Positions 7,730 to 16,569 of a stretch of DNA of 64,000 nt are shown here, piece by piece; the stretch's first letter is position 1, and each line of letters starts with the position of its first letter. This DNA comes from Micromonospora sp. NBC_01813. Lineage in GTDB: Bacteria > Actinomycetota > Actinomycetes > Mycobacteriales > Micromonosporaceae. The DNA lies in assembly GCF_035917335.1 (NCBI RefSeq), contig NZ_CP109067.1:1862501-1926500 (forward strand), in the 5' to 3' direction. The notes under the pieces were generated by a model. The model saw only the letters and a program-made list of their open reading frames with translations. It was not told the origin of the DNA and did not search any database. Made by a program: the position numbers and the translations under genes.

Positions 7730-9301
7730 TCAGTCGCGCCCCGGTCGGTCGTACGTCCAGTCCGGCCGCGCGGACGATCGCAGCTCCCGCAGGGTCCGCT
7801 TGAGGACCTTCCCGGACGGGTTGGTCGGCAGCTCGTCCACGACGTAGATCTCCTTGGGGACCTTGAATCCGCCGAGCCGCAGCCGGGCGTGGGCGACGAG
7901 TGACTCCGGCTCCAACCCCGGCCGGCCGACCACGAACGCCACCGGGACCTCCAGCCACACCGGATGCGGTGCCGCCACCACCGACGCGGCCAACACCAGC
8001 GGATGGTCGCAGAGCACGTTCTCGATCTCGGCACTGGACATGTTCTCCCCGCCGCTGCGGATCATGTCCTTGAGCCGGTCCCGGATGTACAGGTAGCCCT
8101 CGGCGTCGAACCGACCGACGTCACCGGTGTGGAACCAGCCGTCCCGCCACGCCGCCCGGGTCGCCTGCGGGTCGTCGAGGTAGCCGGGACTCACCTTGGG
8201 CCCGCGCGCGACGATCTCACCATCCTCGCCGACCGGCACGTCGTTGCCGTCCGCGTCGACCACCCGCACCTGGACCCACGGCACCGGGATCCCGACCGAT
8301 CCCTGCTTGGACCGCATGTGCGCCTCGTCGAGGTACGTCAGCCCGCTGCACGTCTCGGTAAGCCCGTACCCCTCGATCAGGCGCGCGTTGGGGAACAGCT
8401 CCCGCGCCACGGCGAACAACGCCGACGTCACCTGCGAGTAGATCACCCACCGCACCGAGGTCAGATCGGCGTCGCCGCCGGCCGCCCGGCGGACCATGTC
8501 GAGCATCGTCGCCGCCATCACCATACCGGTGATCCGTTCGGTCCCGATCGCCCGCAGTACGGCCGCCGGCTCGAACCGCCGCTGCAGCACCATGGCACCA
8601 CCGACGTGCCAGATGCCGTAGCCCGGCAGGTCGGTGCCGCCGACGTGGTAGAGCGGCGCGAAGTTCAGGATCCGGTCGCCCGGCCGCAGGCCGAGTTCCA
8701 CGATCTGGGCGTGCATGTTCATGTTCACGTTGCCGTGGGTGAGCATGACCCCCTTGGGCAGCCCGGTGGTGCCGGAGGTGTAGACGATCCGGTGCAGGGC
8801 GGTGTCGTCGAGATCGACGTCGGCGACCCGGGTGCCCCGGTGGGTGTCGATCAGCGCCCGCAGATCGACCCAGCGTTCGTCGATCGGTTCCAGCGCGAAC
8901 CGGCGTACCTCGGCCGGCCCGGCCTCGGTCAACTCCGCATCGGACAGCGCCGCCTCGGTCAACGCGGCGAACTCCGGTACGGTCGCGACCGCCTGGACCC
9001 TCGCGTGCCGCAGCAGCCGGGCCAGCTCCCCCGGCGTCAACCGGTAGTTCAACGGGACGAAGACCGCACCGAGCTTGGACAACGCCAGGGACAACAGCAG
9101 GAACTCGGGCACGTTGTTCGCCACGATCGCCACCCGGGCGTCGCGGCGTACCCCTTCGGCCGTCAGGCCGGCGGCCAGGGCGTCGACGTCCACGGCGAGT
9201 TGCCGGTGGGTCCACCGCCGGCCCTCGAAGACCAACGCGTCGGCGTCGGCGAAGCGCAGCGCGTTGCCGGCCAGCATCGCGGCGATGTTCGCGGTACTCA
9301 T
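7730..9301 (-). CDS. Acyl-CoA synthetase (AMP-forming)
   Basis: A 523-residue ANL ligase starting MSTANIAAMLAGNAL. Core motifs: IVYTSGTTGLPKGVMLTHGN near residue 180, GYGLTETCSG near 320, YIRDRLKDMIRSGGENM near 430 and the lysine in NPSGKVLKR near 495. The ATG overlaps the stop of the preceding ligase gene (ATGA). It is the last gene of the long leftward operon that begins at 19857 and ends 4 bases from the convergent metallo-hydrolase stop. Two adjacent but distinct ligases imply two different acids or chain lengths in the pathway. Specificity is not predicted. Confidence 0.92.
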   Translation of the reverse strand: MSTANIAAMLAGNALRFADADALVFEGRRWTHRQLAVDVDALAAGLTAEGVRRDARVAIVANNVPEFLLLSLALSKLGAVFVPLNYRLTPGELARLLRHARVQAVATVPEFAALTEAALSDAELTEAGPAEVRRFALEPIDERWVDLRALIDTHRGTRVADVDLDDTALHRIVYTSGTTGLPKGVMLTHGNVNMNMHAQIVELGLRPGDRILNFAPLYHVGGTDLPGYGIWHVGGAMVLQRRFEPAAVLRAIGTERITGMVMAATMLDMVRRAAGGDADLTSVRWVIYSQVTSALFAVARELFPNARLIEGYGLTETCSGLTYLDEAHMRSKQGSVGIPVPWVQVRVVDADGNDVPVGEDGEIVARGPKVSPGYLDDPQATRAAWRDGWFHTGDVGRFDAEGYLYIRDRLKDMIRSGGENMSSAEIENVLCDHPLVLAASVVAAPHPVWLEVPVAFVVGRPGLEPESLVAHARLRLGGFKVPKEIYVVDELPTNPSGKVLKRTLRELRSSARPDWTYDRPGRD

Positions 9302-10821
9302 CCGGCCACCGCCGCCTCGCGCAGCCGCTTCTTCAGGACCTTGCCGGAGTCGTTGCGCGGCAGTGACGACACGACCTGCACGTACTTCGGCACCTTGTAC
9401 CGGGCCAGTTCGGCCCGGCAGTGCTCGCGGATCGCCTCCGGGGTCGCGGCCGCGCCGTCCCGCAGGATCACGTACGCCTTCGGGACCTCGTCCCACGTCG
9501 GATCCGGCACCCCGATGACCGCGACCTCGCTGACGTCGGGATGCCCGGCGATGACCCGCTCGATCTCGGCGCTGGCGATGTTCTCCCCGCCGGATTTGAT
9601 CAGGTCGGCGCGGCGGTCGACGAACCACAGGTAGCCGTCGGCGTCGAGCCGCCCGACGTCGCCGGTCAGGAACCAGCCGTCCCGGCGGGTACGCAGGTTG
9701 GCCTCGTCGTCGTTCCAGTACCCGGGGGAGATCTTGTCGCCACGGACGATGATCTCCCCCTCCACACCGGGCGGGACCGGCTGGAAGTTCTCGTCGACGA
9801 TCCGGATGTGTACGCCCGGGAACGGCGCCCCGAGTGCACCGATCTTGGCCTGCTCGTGGGCGGCGTCCAGGTAACAGACCCCGTTGCACAACTCGGTCAT
9901 GCCGAAGGTGTCGACGAGACGCACGTGCGGCAGCCGACGCTTCACTTCCCGCCGGACGCTCGGCGCGACCCCCGCGAACAGCAGGTACCGCAGCGACCCG
10001 AGCCGCGCCGGGTCGTCGCCGTCAAGCAGGCCGAAGAGGATCTGCGCCGCCAGGACCATGCCGGTTATGCGTTCACGGGCGGCGATCCGGGCGATGTCCG
10101 CGGCTTTGAACGTCGGGGTCAGCACCATCGTCGCGCCGGCCACGAACGTCGCCAGACCCGGCGCCTCCAGCCCGCTGACGTGGAACAGCGGCGCGGAGAT
10201 GAGAATCCGGTCGTCCTGGGTGAGTTCCAGTTCGAGCACCTGCGCCAGGTGGTTCGCGGTCAGATTGCCGCAGGTGTGGATGACGCCCTTGGGACGCGCC
10301 GTGGTGCCGGATGTGTAGAGCAGCCGGTGGACGTCGGCGGCGGTCTTCTCGGCGTCCGGCACCCGCACGCCGGGCGGCTGCGCGGCGAGCAGATCGGCAA
10401 GCCGACGGGCGTCGGCGACGACCCGCTCGCCGTTGGCGACGGCGGTCCGTAGCCCGGTCGTGCCCATCAGCGTGGCTGCCTCGTCGGCGAAGTCGTCGTC
10501 GTAGAGCAGCCCGGTGACACCGGCCTGGTCGATGACGTACGCCTGTTCGTTGGGGTGCAGCCGCCAGTTGAGCGGGACCGAGATCGCCCCGATCCGGCTC
10601 AGCGCCAGCAGTTCGATGACGTACGTGGCGCTGTTGCGGCCCAGCAACCCGACCAGGTCACCGACACCGATCCCGGCGGCCAACAGCGCCCCGGCGTGCC
10701 GGTCGACGTCGGCGTCCAGTTCGGCGTACGTCCAGCGGGCGTCGGAGTCGACCAGTGCCTCCCGGTCGGCGCGGCGCAGCGCCTGCCGGCGCAGTGTCTC
10801 GGTGAAGTTGCTGGTCGCCAT
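9298..10821 (-). CDS. Acyl-CoA synthetase (AMP-forming)
   Basis: A 507-residue ANL ligase with LLYTSGTTARPKGVIHTCGN near residue 165, TFGMTELCNGVCY near 300, WFVDRRADLIKSGGENI near 410 and the catalytic lysine in NDSGKVLKKR near 493. The start codon shares one base with the stop of the upstream VOC gene (TGATG) and the stop overlaps the next ligase start. It therefore sits deep in the importer-thiolase-SDR-VOC-ligase operon. The substrate is unknown; paralogy to the ligase at 7730 looks old, since the two share mostly core motifs. Confidence 0.92.
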   Translation of the reverse strand: MATSNFTETLRRQALRRADREALVDSDARWTYAELDADVDRHAGALLAAGIGVGDLVGLLGRNSATYVIELLALSRIGAISVPLNWRLHPNEQAYVIDQAGVTGLLYDDDFADEAATLMGTTGLRTAVANGERVVADARRLADLLAAQPPGVRVPDAEKTAADVHRLLYTSGTTARPKGVIHTCGNLTANHLAQVLELELTQDDRILISAPLFHVSGLEAPGLATFVAGATMVLTPTFKAADIARIAARERITGMVLAAQILFGLLDGDDPARLGSLRYLLFAGVAPSVRREVKRRLPHVRLVDTFGMTELCNGVCYLDAAHEQAKIGALGAPFPGVHIRIVDENFQPVPPGVEGEIIVRGDKISPGYWNDDEANLRTRRDGWFLTGDVGRLDADGYLWFVDRRADLIKSGGENIASAEIERVIAGHPDVSEVAVIGVPDPTWDEVPKAYVILRDGAAATPEAIREHCRAELARYKVPKYVQVVSSLPRNDSGKVLKKRLREAAVAG

Positions 10822-11315
10822 CAGCTGCCGCCCTCCCGCCGACGGGCCAGGATCTCCTCCCGGGACGGCAACGCCACGAACTCCAGCAGGTTGCCGTCGA
10901 GGTCGCGGGCCGCGAACGCGGTGATGTGCCCGTAGTTGTCGAGCAGGACCCGGTTCGGTGGGCTCAGACACTCGGCGCCGAGCGCGACCAGCCGCGCGTG
11001 CAGTTCGTCCATCTCCGCCAGCGGCACCGCGAAGCTGAGCAGGAAGGTGCCGAGTTCCAGATGGCCGCCGGTCGCGGTCCGGGTCGGGGTGCCGTTCCAC
11101 TCGATGAGCTCGAGCTGGCCGATCTGGCTCGGTCCCTGCAGGTACTGGACCCGGCCGGTGGTGCCGGCGGGCAGTCCCAGGGAGACTTCGATGCCGGGCC
11201 CGGCTACCTCGGCCCGCAGCGTCCGGCGGTAACCCAGCCCTTTCTCGTAGAAGTCCGCGGCACGGTCGACGTCGGAGACGGTCACGGCCACGTGGTGCAC
11301 CTCGCTGACCGGCAT
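10821..11315 (-). CDS. VOC-superfamily (glyoxalase-like) protein
   Basis: A 164-residue single vicinal-oxygen-chelate protein. It begins with VHHVAVTVSDVDRAADFYEKGLGY, and the C-terminal repeat ends FAARDLDGNLLEFVALP, with a putative metal His at residue 7-8 and Glu near 148. It resembles methylmalonyl-CoA epimerase or lactoylglutathione lyase families in length, but no family-specific residue is decisive. It lies between the SDR and two ligases in the operon, so an epimerase or isomerase role on a CoA intermediate is plausible. AAGGGAGCC precedes the ATG. Confidence 0.8.
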   Translation of the reverse strand: MPVSEVHHVAVTVSDVDRAADFYEKGLGYRRTLRAEVAGPGIEVSLGLPAGTTGRVQYLQGPSQIGQLELIEWNGTPTRTATGGHLELGTFLLSFAVPLAEMDELHARLVALGAECLSPPNRVLLDNYGHITAFAARDLDGNLLEFVALPSREEILARRREGGS

Positions 11316-11339
11316 GGTGGCTCCCTTCTTCTCACGGTT

Positions 11340-12278
11340 TCAGGCAGCTGGGCCGGCTCGACCGACCGGGCCGGCCGGGCCGGACAGGGCCCGCTGGATC
11401 AGCGCGACCTCGTCGGCACCGCTGTCGGGGACGATGAAGTCGTCGAGCCGGCAGATCTCGTCGATCGACGCGTTGATGTCGTCGGGCGAGACCGGCTCGG
11501 CCCCGCCGTACCAGCCGGGGGTGACGCCGAGGAAGATCCGGCCGACGCGACCGCCACCGACGGTGAGGATGTGCCGGTTGAGCTGGCACTGCTCGGAGGC
11601 GAGGAAGGTGGCGACCGCGGCGACGTGCCGTGGGTCGAACCGGTCGGTCAGCTCACCGAGGAGATTCTCGGTCATCCGGGTCGCGGCGGTCGGCGCGATC
11701 GCGTTGACCAGGATGCCACGGCGGGCACCTTCCAGCGCGAGGACGTTCATCAGTCCGATCAGGCCCGCCTTGGCGGACCCGTAGTTGGCCTGCCCGAAGT
11801 TGCCGAACAGGCCCGACGACGAACTGGTCAGCACGATCCGGCCATAGCCCCGCTCGGCCATCTGTCCCCAGGCGGGACGCAGCACGTGGAACGCACCGGC
11901 GAGGTGTACGTCGAGGACCGCGGTGACGTCCTCGTCGCGCATCTTGGCCAGCGTGCCGTCCCGCAGGATGCCGGCGTTGTGGATCACCGCGTCGAGCCGC
12001 CCGAACGCGTCGACGGCCCGGCCGACCAGGTCCGCCCCACCGACGGCGGTCGCGACGGAGTCGGTCGACGCGACCGCGGTACCACCGGCGGCCCGGATCT
12101 CCTCGACCACCCGCTGCGCCGCACCCGAGGATCCCGAACCATCCACGGCCCCGCCGAGGTCGTTGACGACGACCCGGGCACCGCGCTCGGCGAGCATCAG
12201 GGCGTGCGCCCGACCGATCCCGTTGCCGGCACCGGTGACGACGACGACCCGCCCGTCGAGGCGCACCCGGGCGGTCAC
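11340..12278 (-). CDS. SDR-family 3-hydroxyacyl-CoA dehydrogenase-like oxidoreductase
   Basis: A 312-residue short-chain dehydrogenase. The nucleotide motif TGAGNGIG is at residues 15-22, followed by VNDLGG typical of MFE-2/HSD17B4-type enzymes, HNAG near 100-103, TSSSSG near 151 and the catalytic YGSAK with Y166 and K170. It would oxidise a 3-hydroxyacyl-CoA to the 3-keto form with NAD+, the step before the neighbouring thiolase. Its ATG overlaps the thiolase stop. The 40-residue extension at the C-terminus is longer than a minimal SDR. Confidence 0.88.
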   Translation of the reverse strand: MTARVRLDGRVVVVTGAGNGIGRAHALMLAERGARVVVNDLGGAVDGSGSSGAAQRVVEEIRAAGGTAVASTDSVATAVGGADLVGRAVDAFGRLDAVIHNAGILRDGTLAKMRDEDVTAVLDVHLAGAFHVLRPAWGQMAERGYGRIVLTSSSSGLFGNFGQANYGSAKAGLIGLMNVLALEGARRGILVNAIAPTAATRMTENLLGELTDRFDPRHVAAVATFLASEQCQLNRHILTVGGGRVGRIFLGVTPGWYGGAEPVSPDDINASIDEICRLDDFIVPDSGADEVALIQRALSGPAGPVGRAGPAA

Positions 12279-13459
12279 CGCTGGCTCCCCAGGACCGCCA
12301 CGAACGCCACGCAGGAACCCGGCTGCCCGCCGAGGTTCTGGGCGAGGGCCAGCCGGGCGTCGGGCACCTGCCGGATGCCCGCCTCACCCCGCAACTGGGT
12401 GAAGCACTCGAACATCATCCGCAGCCCGGTCGCGCCGATCGGATGGCCGAACGACTTGAGACCGCCATCGGTATTGACCGGCAATGCGCCACCGAGGTCG
12501 TAACGGCCGTCGAGGATGTCCCGCCAGGCCTTGCCGCGTTCGGAGAAGCCCAGATCCTCCATCAGGACCACCTCGGTCGGGGTGAAGCAGTCGTGCACCT
12601 CGGCCAGGGAGATCTCCGTCGCCGGGTCCGTGACACCCGCCTGGTCGTACGCCTGCCGCGCCGCCTCGACCACCTCCGGGAAGCTGGTGAAGTCGTAGCC
12701 GTCGACGGCCAGCCCGGCCCCCGAACCGGCGACGAAGCCCATCCCCCGCAGGAACACCGGCTTGTCGGTGTACCGGTAGGCGTCCTCGGCGCGGACCAGG
12801 ATGGCCGCGGCGGCACCGTCGGAGACGCCCGAGCAGTCCATGACACCGAGCTGCCCGGCGATGCGCGGCGAGTTCTCGACGGTCTCGGCGGAGACCGCCT
12901 TGCGGAACTGAGCACGCTCGTTCAACGCGCCGTTCGCGTGGTTCTTCATCGCGACCTTCGTCAGGGTGCTGCGCATGTCCTGCGCGCCTACCCCGTACGC
13001 CTGCTGGTAGGCGGGCGCGAGCAGGGAGAATCCGGCGGGCGCGGTCCAGTCGACGTCGGTGCCGTCGGCGGGTGGGTAGACCGCGGCGAGGCCGGAGTAC
13101 GACGAATCCTTCAGCTTCTCCACGCCGGTCGCCATGACCATGTCGTACGCGCCGGAAGCGACCGCGAAGGCCGCGTTGCGCAACGACTCCGAGCCGGTGG
13201 CGCAGTAGTTCTCGACCCGGGTGACCGGCTTACCGACCAGCCGCAGCGGCCGGGCCAGGGTCTGCCCGGACATGCCGGAGCCCTGGGTGCCGACCCAGAA
13301 CGCGTCGATGTCGTCGAGGGCCACGGCGGGCAACGACCCGACGCACTCCTGCACGGCGTCGACCAACAGGTCGTCGGCCGAGGAATGCCAGTGGTCCCGG
13401 AACGGGGTACAGCCCATCGCGACGATCGCGACGTCGTGGACCATGCGCCTACTGGCCAT
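12275..13459 (-). CDS. Thiolase / lipid-transfer-type acetyl-CoA acyltransferase
   Basis: A 394-residue thiolase-fold protein starting MASRRMVHDV. The nucleophile segment ENYCATGS places the reactive cysteine at residue 86; KSFGHPIGATG near 345 gives the catalytic His and GQPGSCVAF near 383 the second Cys. The SCP2-thiolase subgroup is the closest match, whose members act as thiolases or as retro-aldolases when paired with DUF35 proteins. The start codon overlaps the stop of the ketosynthase-DUF35 gene (TGATG), so the two are made together. AAGGAG lies 8 bases upstream. It probably performs the carbon-carbon cleavage of the pathway. Confidence 0.9.
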   Translation of the reverse strand: MASRRMVHDVAIVAMGCTPFRDHWHSSADDLLVDAVQECVGSLPAVALDDIDAFWVGTQGSGMSGQTLARPLRLVGKPVTRVENYCATGSESLRNAAFAVASGAYDMVMATGVEKLKDSSYSGLAAVYPPADGTDVDWTAPAGFSLLAPAYQQAYGVGAQDMRSTLTKVAMKNHANGALNERAQFRKAVSAETVENSPRIAGQLGVMDCSGVSDGAAAAILVRAEDAYRYTDKPVFLRGMGFVAGSGAGLAVDGYDFTSFPEVVEAARQAYDQAGVTDPATEISLAEVHDCFTPTEVVLMEDLGFSERGKAWRDILDGRYDLGGALPVNTDGGLKSFGHPIGATGLRMMFECFTQLRGEAGIRQVPDARLALAQNLGGQPGSCVAFVAVLGSQR

Positions 13460-14874
13460 CAGCGGTCTCCTTCCCCGGACAGGGCTTGCGGGAGTAGCGG
13501 GCGGAGTTTCCAGAAGTAGTTGTGGATCGAGTCGGTGGTCCACAGCCGCCGGAAGGTCGGCCTCATCGGCATGCCCACCGTCACGTCGCCCGGGGCGACA
13601 TCGGTCGCGTACGTACTCAGCCGGCCACCACCGTCGACGTCGGCGACGACGATCACGACCTCCGGCTCCGGCATGGTGGTCAGGTGGTCCCTGGTCGTCG
13701 AGACGACCCGGGCGGTCTTGTCCCGCAGCGAGACCTTCGCGGTCGGCTGCCCGGTCGCGGCGATTCCGCAGGACGCGCAGACCCGGGCCGGCGGAGTGGT
13801 GACCTTCCCGCAGGCGTCGCAGTGGCTACCCTCAAGCCGGTACTTCCAGCCGGAGCGGCGGAACATCGGCGGGGACGCCGGTGCCGGGGAGGCGGGTCGG
13901 GCCGGGCCCTGCACGTCCAGCAGCCCTCGCCAGCGCAGGTAGCGGCCGTACCCGACCGTCTGGCGGGCGGCGAGCTGTTCGCGTACGGAGGGCCCACCGC
14001 GCGCCGCGCGTACCCCGGTGCCGACCCGCCAGACGAACGCGTCGGCGCCCTCGGTGGCCGACAGCAGCAGAATCGTCTGACCAGGCTGCGCCTCGTCGAG
14101 CGCGGCGGCGAACAGCAGTCCGGGGTGGGCGGCACCGGTGAAGCCGGTGGCCCGTTCGATCGTCGCGTCGGCCCCTGACCCACGCAGCGCCCGGCGCAGC
14201 GCCGCAGCGGCGCGGGCGTTCGACGACGACACGACGACATGGTCGGCGGCCTCCAGGGACGCGTCGGCCAGCGCCCGACGGGCGACGTCGAGGCCGGCGG
14301 TGACCAGGACGTCGGCGGTGAACCGTTCGTCCCAGACGCGGTCGTGCCGTTCCCCGGGCAGCCGCCACCGCTCCAGGATCTCGGTGGTGTGTCCGGCGCG
14401 GGCGAGCAGCGTCGCGGCGCGGGTACCGCCGCCGACGAACGCCGCGGCGGCGTCGCCCTGGGCGAGTTCGTCGGGTGCCCCGGGGCGGGTGGTGCGGAGA
14501 TCGGCCATCGCCGTCATGGCGGCGGAACCGACGACGAGGTCGAGGGCGCTCGCGCCGCAGCGATGCCCGCGCAGGTCGACGGCGCTGACGGCCGGGTCGA
14601 GCCCGAGTGCCTCGTGCACCACCCCGGCCGAGGTCTTCGCCTCGTACGGCGCGCTGGTGGTCGCGAGTAGCACCTGCCGGCGGGCCGGGTCGTCGACCGC
14701 TGCGACGGGTCGCAACGCCTCGACGGCCATGGTGATGGTGTCCTCGTCGAAGGCGGCGACACTGCGCACCGGGCCGCCCGGTCGCGGCGGACCGATCGCG
14801 TCGAGTCTGTTGTCGTGCAGGGCGTACGCCGGCAGGTGTACCGCGTAGGCGTCGACGCCGGGCTGCTGATGCAT
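13459..14874 (-). CDS. Ketosynthase/HMG-CoA-synthase-like protein fused to DUF35 OB-fold domain
   Basis: A 471-residue two-part protein. Residues 1-330 resemble the hydroxymethylglutaryl-CoA synthase/KAS III fold, with VDLRGHRCGASALDLVVG near 115 in the place of the active-site Cys strand and GFTGAAHPGLLFA further on. Residues 335-471 are a DUF35 module: a rubredoxin-like zinc ribbon with CDACGK and CASCG, then an OB-fold. DUF35 proteins are usually separate partners of thiolases in steroid-type retro-aldol cleavage and bind acyl-CoA. Here the fusion precedes a thiolase gene and overlaps it. I infer a complex with that thiolase; whether the N-terminal half is itself catalytic is unclear. Confidence 0.82.
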   Translation of the reverse strand: MHQQPGVDAYAVHLPAYALHDNRLDAIGPPRPGGPVRSVAAFDEDTITMAVEALRPVAAVDDPARRQVLLATTSAPYEAKTSAGVVHEALGLDPAVSAVDLRGHRCGASALDLVVGSAAMTAMADLRTTRPGAPDELAQGDAAAAFVGGGTRAATLLARAGHTTEILERWRLPGERHDRVWDERFTADVLVTAGLDVARRALADASLEAADHVVVSSSNARAAAALRRALRGSGADATIERATGFTGAAHPGLLFAAALDEAQPGQTILLLSATEGADAFVWRVGTGVRAARGGPSVREQLAARQTVGYGRYLRWRGLLDVQGPARPASPAPASPPMFRRSGWKYRLEGSHCDACGKVTTPPARVCASCGIAATGQPTAKVSLRDKTARVVSTTRDHLTTMPEPEVVIVVADVDGGGRLSTYATDVAPGDVTVGMPMRPTFRRLWTTDSIHNYFWKLRPLLPQALSGEGDR

Positions 14875-14890
14875 CTGTCGCGGTTCTCCT

Positions 14891-15682
14891 TCAGCTCCAC
14901 GAGGGGATGGCGGCGAGCAGCCGCCGGGTGTACTCCTGTTGCGGCTGCTCCAACACGTGCAGGGCCTCGCCCTGTTCGACGACCCGCCCGCCGCTCATCA
15001 CCGCGATCCGGTCGCAGAGGTCGCTGGCGAGCATCAGGTCGTGGGTGACGAAGAGCAGCCCGATGCCGAGTTCGTCGACCAGGGTGCGGAACAGGCCGAC
15101 GACCTTGGTCTGCGTCGTGACGTCGAGGGCGGTGGTGCATTCGTCGGCGATCACCAGCGAGGGCCGGGTGACGACGGCCAGGCCGATGGCGACCCGCTGG
15201 CGCAGCCCGCCGGAGAGCTGGTGCGGGTAGCTGTCCAGGACCCGGGCCGGGTCGGTGATGCGCATCTGCTCCAGGACCTCCACCGAGCGCCGCTCGGTCT
15301 CGGCCCGGGTGATGCCTCGGACATGGCGGCGCAGCACCTCGGCGAGCTGGGTACGGACCTTCATCAGCGGGTTCAGCGAACGCGACGCGTCCTGGAAGAC
15401 CATGCCGACGGCGCTGCCACGGACCCGGTCGGTGCGGTCGACACCCGAGGCCACCACCACCTCGCCGGCGAGCGTGATGGAGCCCTGCTCGACGTGCACG
15501 TTGCGCTCGAGCAGTCCGACGACGGTGCGCGCGAGGGTGGTCTTGCCGCTGCCGGACTCACCGACGACCCCGACGATCTGGCCGCGACCGAGGTCGAGGT
15601 CGACGTCGTCGAGCAGGCACAGGTCGTCGCCGGCCAGTCGGGCGGTGACCCGCAGGCCGGCGACGGTCAGCAGCGCGGTCAT
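14891..15682 (-). CDS. Peptide-type ABC importer, ATP-binding protein
   Basis: A 263-residue ABC ATPase of the oligopeptide/nickel (DppD/OppD-like) class. Walker A GESGSGKT is at residues 41-48, the Q-loop follows in GMVFQDASRSLNPLM, the signature LSGGLRQRVAI lies near 150 and Walker B LVIADECTTALDV near 175. The C-terminal HVLEQPQQEYTRRLLAAIP is typical of this class. Its ATG overlaps the permease stop. It powers import with the partner ATPase at 17486, two permeases and the binding protein. Confidence 0.92.
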   Translation of the reverse strand: MTALLTVAGLRVTARLAGDDLCLLDDVDLDLGRGQIVGVVGESGSGKTTLARTVVGLLERNVHVEQGSITLAGEVVVASGVDRTDRVRGSAVGMVFQDASRSLNPLMKVRTQLAEVLRRHVRGITRAETERRSVEVLEQMRITDPARVLDSYPHQLSGGLRQRVAIGLAVVTRPSLVIADECTTALDVTTQTKVVGLFRTLVDELGIGLLFVTHDLMLASDLCDRIAVMSGGRVVEQGEALHVLEQPQQEYTRRLLAAIPSWS

Positions 15683-16569
15683 CGGTGCCTCTTCCGTGGG
15701 TCGTGGTGGGTGAGCAGTGCGTCACCCAGCAGGTTCACCAGCAGCACCAGCAGGGTGATGGCGAGCCCCGGGAAAAGCGCGATCCACCAGGCCTGGCTGA
15801 GTTCGTCCTGGCCCGACGCCAGCATCGAGCCCCAGCTGACTTTCGGCGGCGGCACCCCCAGACCGAGGAAGCTCAGCGCGCTCTCGACCAGGATCGCGGT
15901 GCCGACCTGCAGGGTGCCGAGCGCGACGATCGTGCCGGCGAGGTTGGGCAGAATGTGCCGCAGGACGATCCGACTCTCCGACGCGCCCGCCGCACGCAGG
16001 CCGATCACGAACTGGCGTTCGCGGATCGCGAGGGTCGCCGCCCGGGTGACCCGGGCGCAGACCGCCCAACCGGTAAGTGCCAGGACCAGGAACAGCACCG
16101 GCAGTGAACTGCCCCGGTTCGAGATGATCGCCAGGGCGACCAGGATGAACGGCAGCGCCAGCTGGGCGTCGATCAGCACCGAGATGACCCGGTCGACCCA
16201 GCCGCGGAAGTAGCCGGCCAGGACGCCGAGCAGGGTGCCGGGACCGATCGCGACGAGCGCCCCGACGAGGCCGATCATGATGGTCAACCGGCCGGCGGAG
16301 ACGAACTGGGTGAGTACGTCCTGTCCGAGTTTGTCGGTGCCCAGCGGATGCGCCCAGGAACCGCCGTCGACGAAGGCGGGCGGTTGTCGGGTCGCGGCAA
16401 GGTCCTGGCCGGCATCGGGAAGCAGCCCGGTCAGCGGCAGCACGAGCACCAGACCGGCGACGGCCACCAGCGGAACGGAGAGCCAGAACACCGACGTACG
16501 CACGCGGCGGCCAGGGCGGCGCGGCGGCGCGGCGACCGGATCGAGTTCGAGTTGGGTCATGGCCGTCAC
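15679..16569 (-). CDS. Peptide-type ABC importer, permease (DppC-like)
   Basis: A 296-residue inner-membrane permease with an N-terminal hydrophobic helix (VFWLSVPLVAVAGLVLVLPL) followed by the DppC-type signature AHPLGTDKLGQDVLTQ and five further membrane spans. The EAA coupling loop reads RAAGASESRIVLRHILPN. I chose the GTG at 16569, which forms a GTGA overlap with the other permease and has GAGGG 4 bases upstream; an ATG at 16560 is the alternative. It forms the channel with the DppB-like protein. Confidence 0.9.
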   Translation of the reverse strand: MTAMTQLELDPVAAPPRRPGRRVRTSVFWLSVPLVAVAGLVLVLPLTGLLPDAGQDLAATRQPPAFVDGGSWAHPLGTDKLGQDVLTQFVSAGRLTIMIGLVGALVAIGPGTLLGVLAGYFRGWVDRVISVLIDAQLALPFILVALAIISNRGSSLPVLFLVLALTGWAVCARVTRAATLAIRERQFVIGLRAAGASESRIVLRHILPNLAGTIVALGTLQVGTAILVESALSFLGLGVPPPKVSWGSMLASGQDELSQAWWIALFPGLAITLLVLLVNLLGDALLTHHDPRKRHR

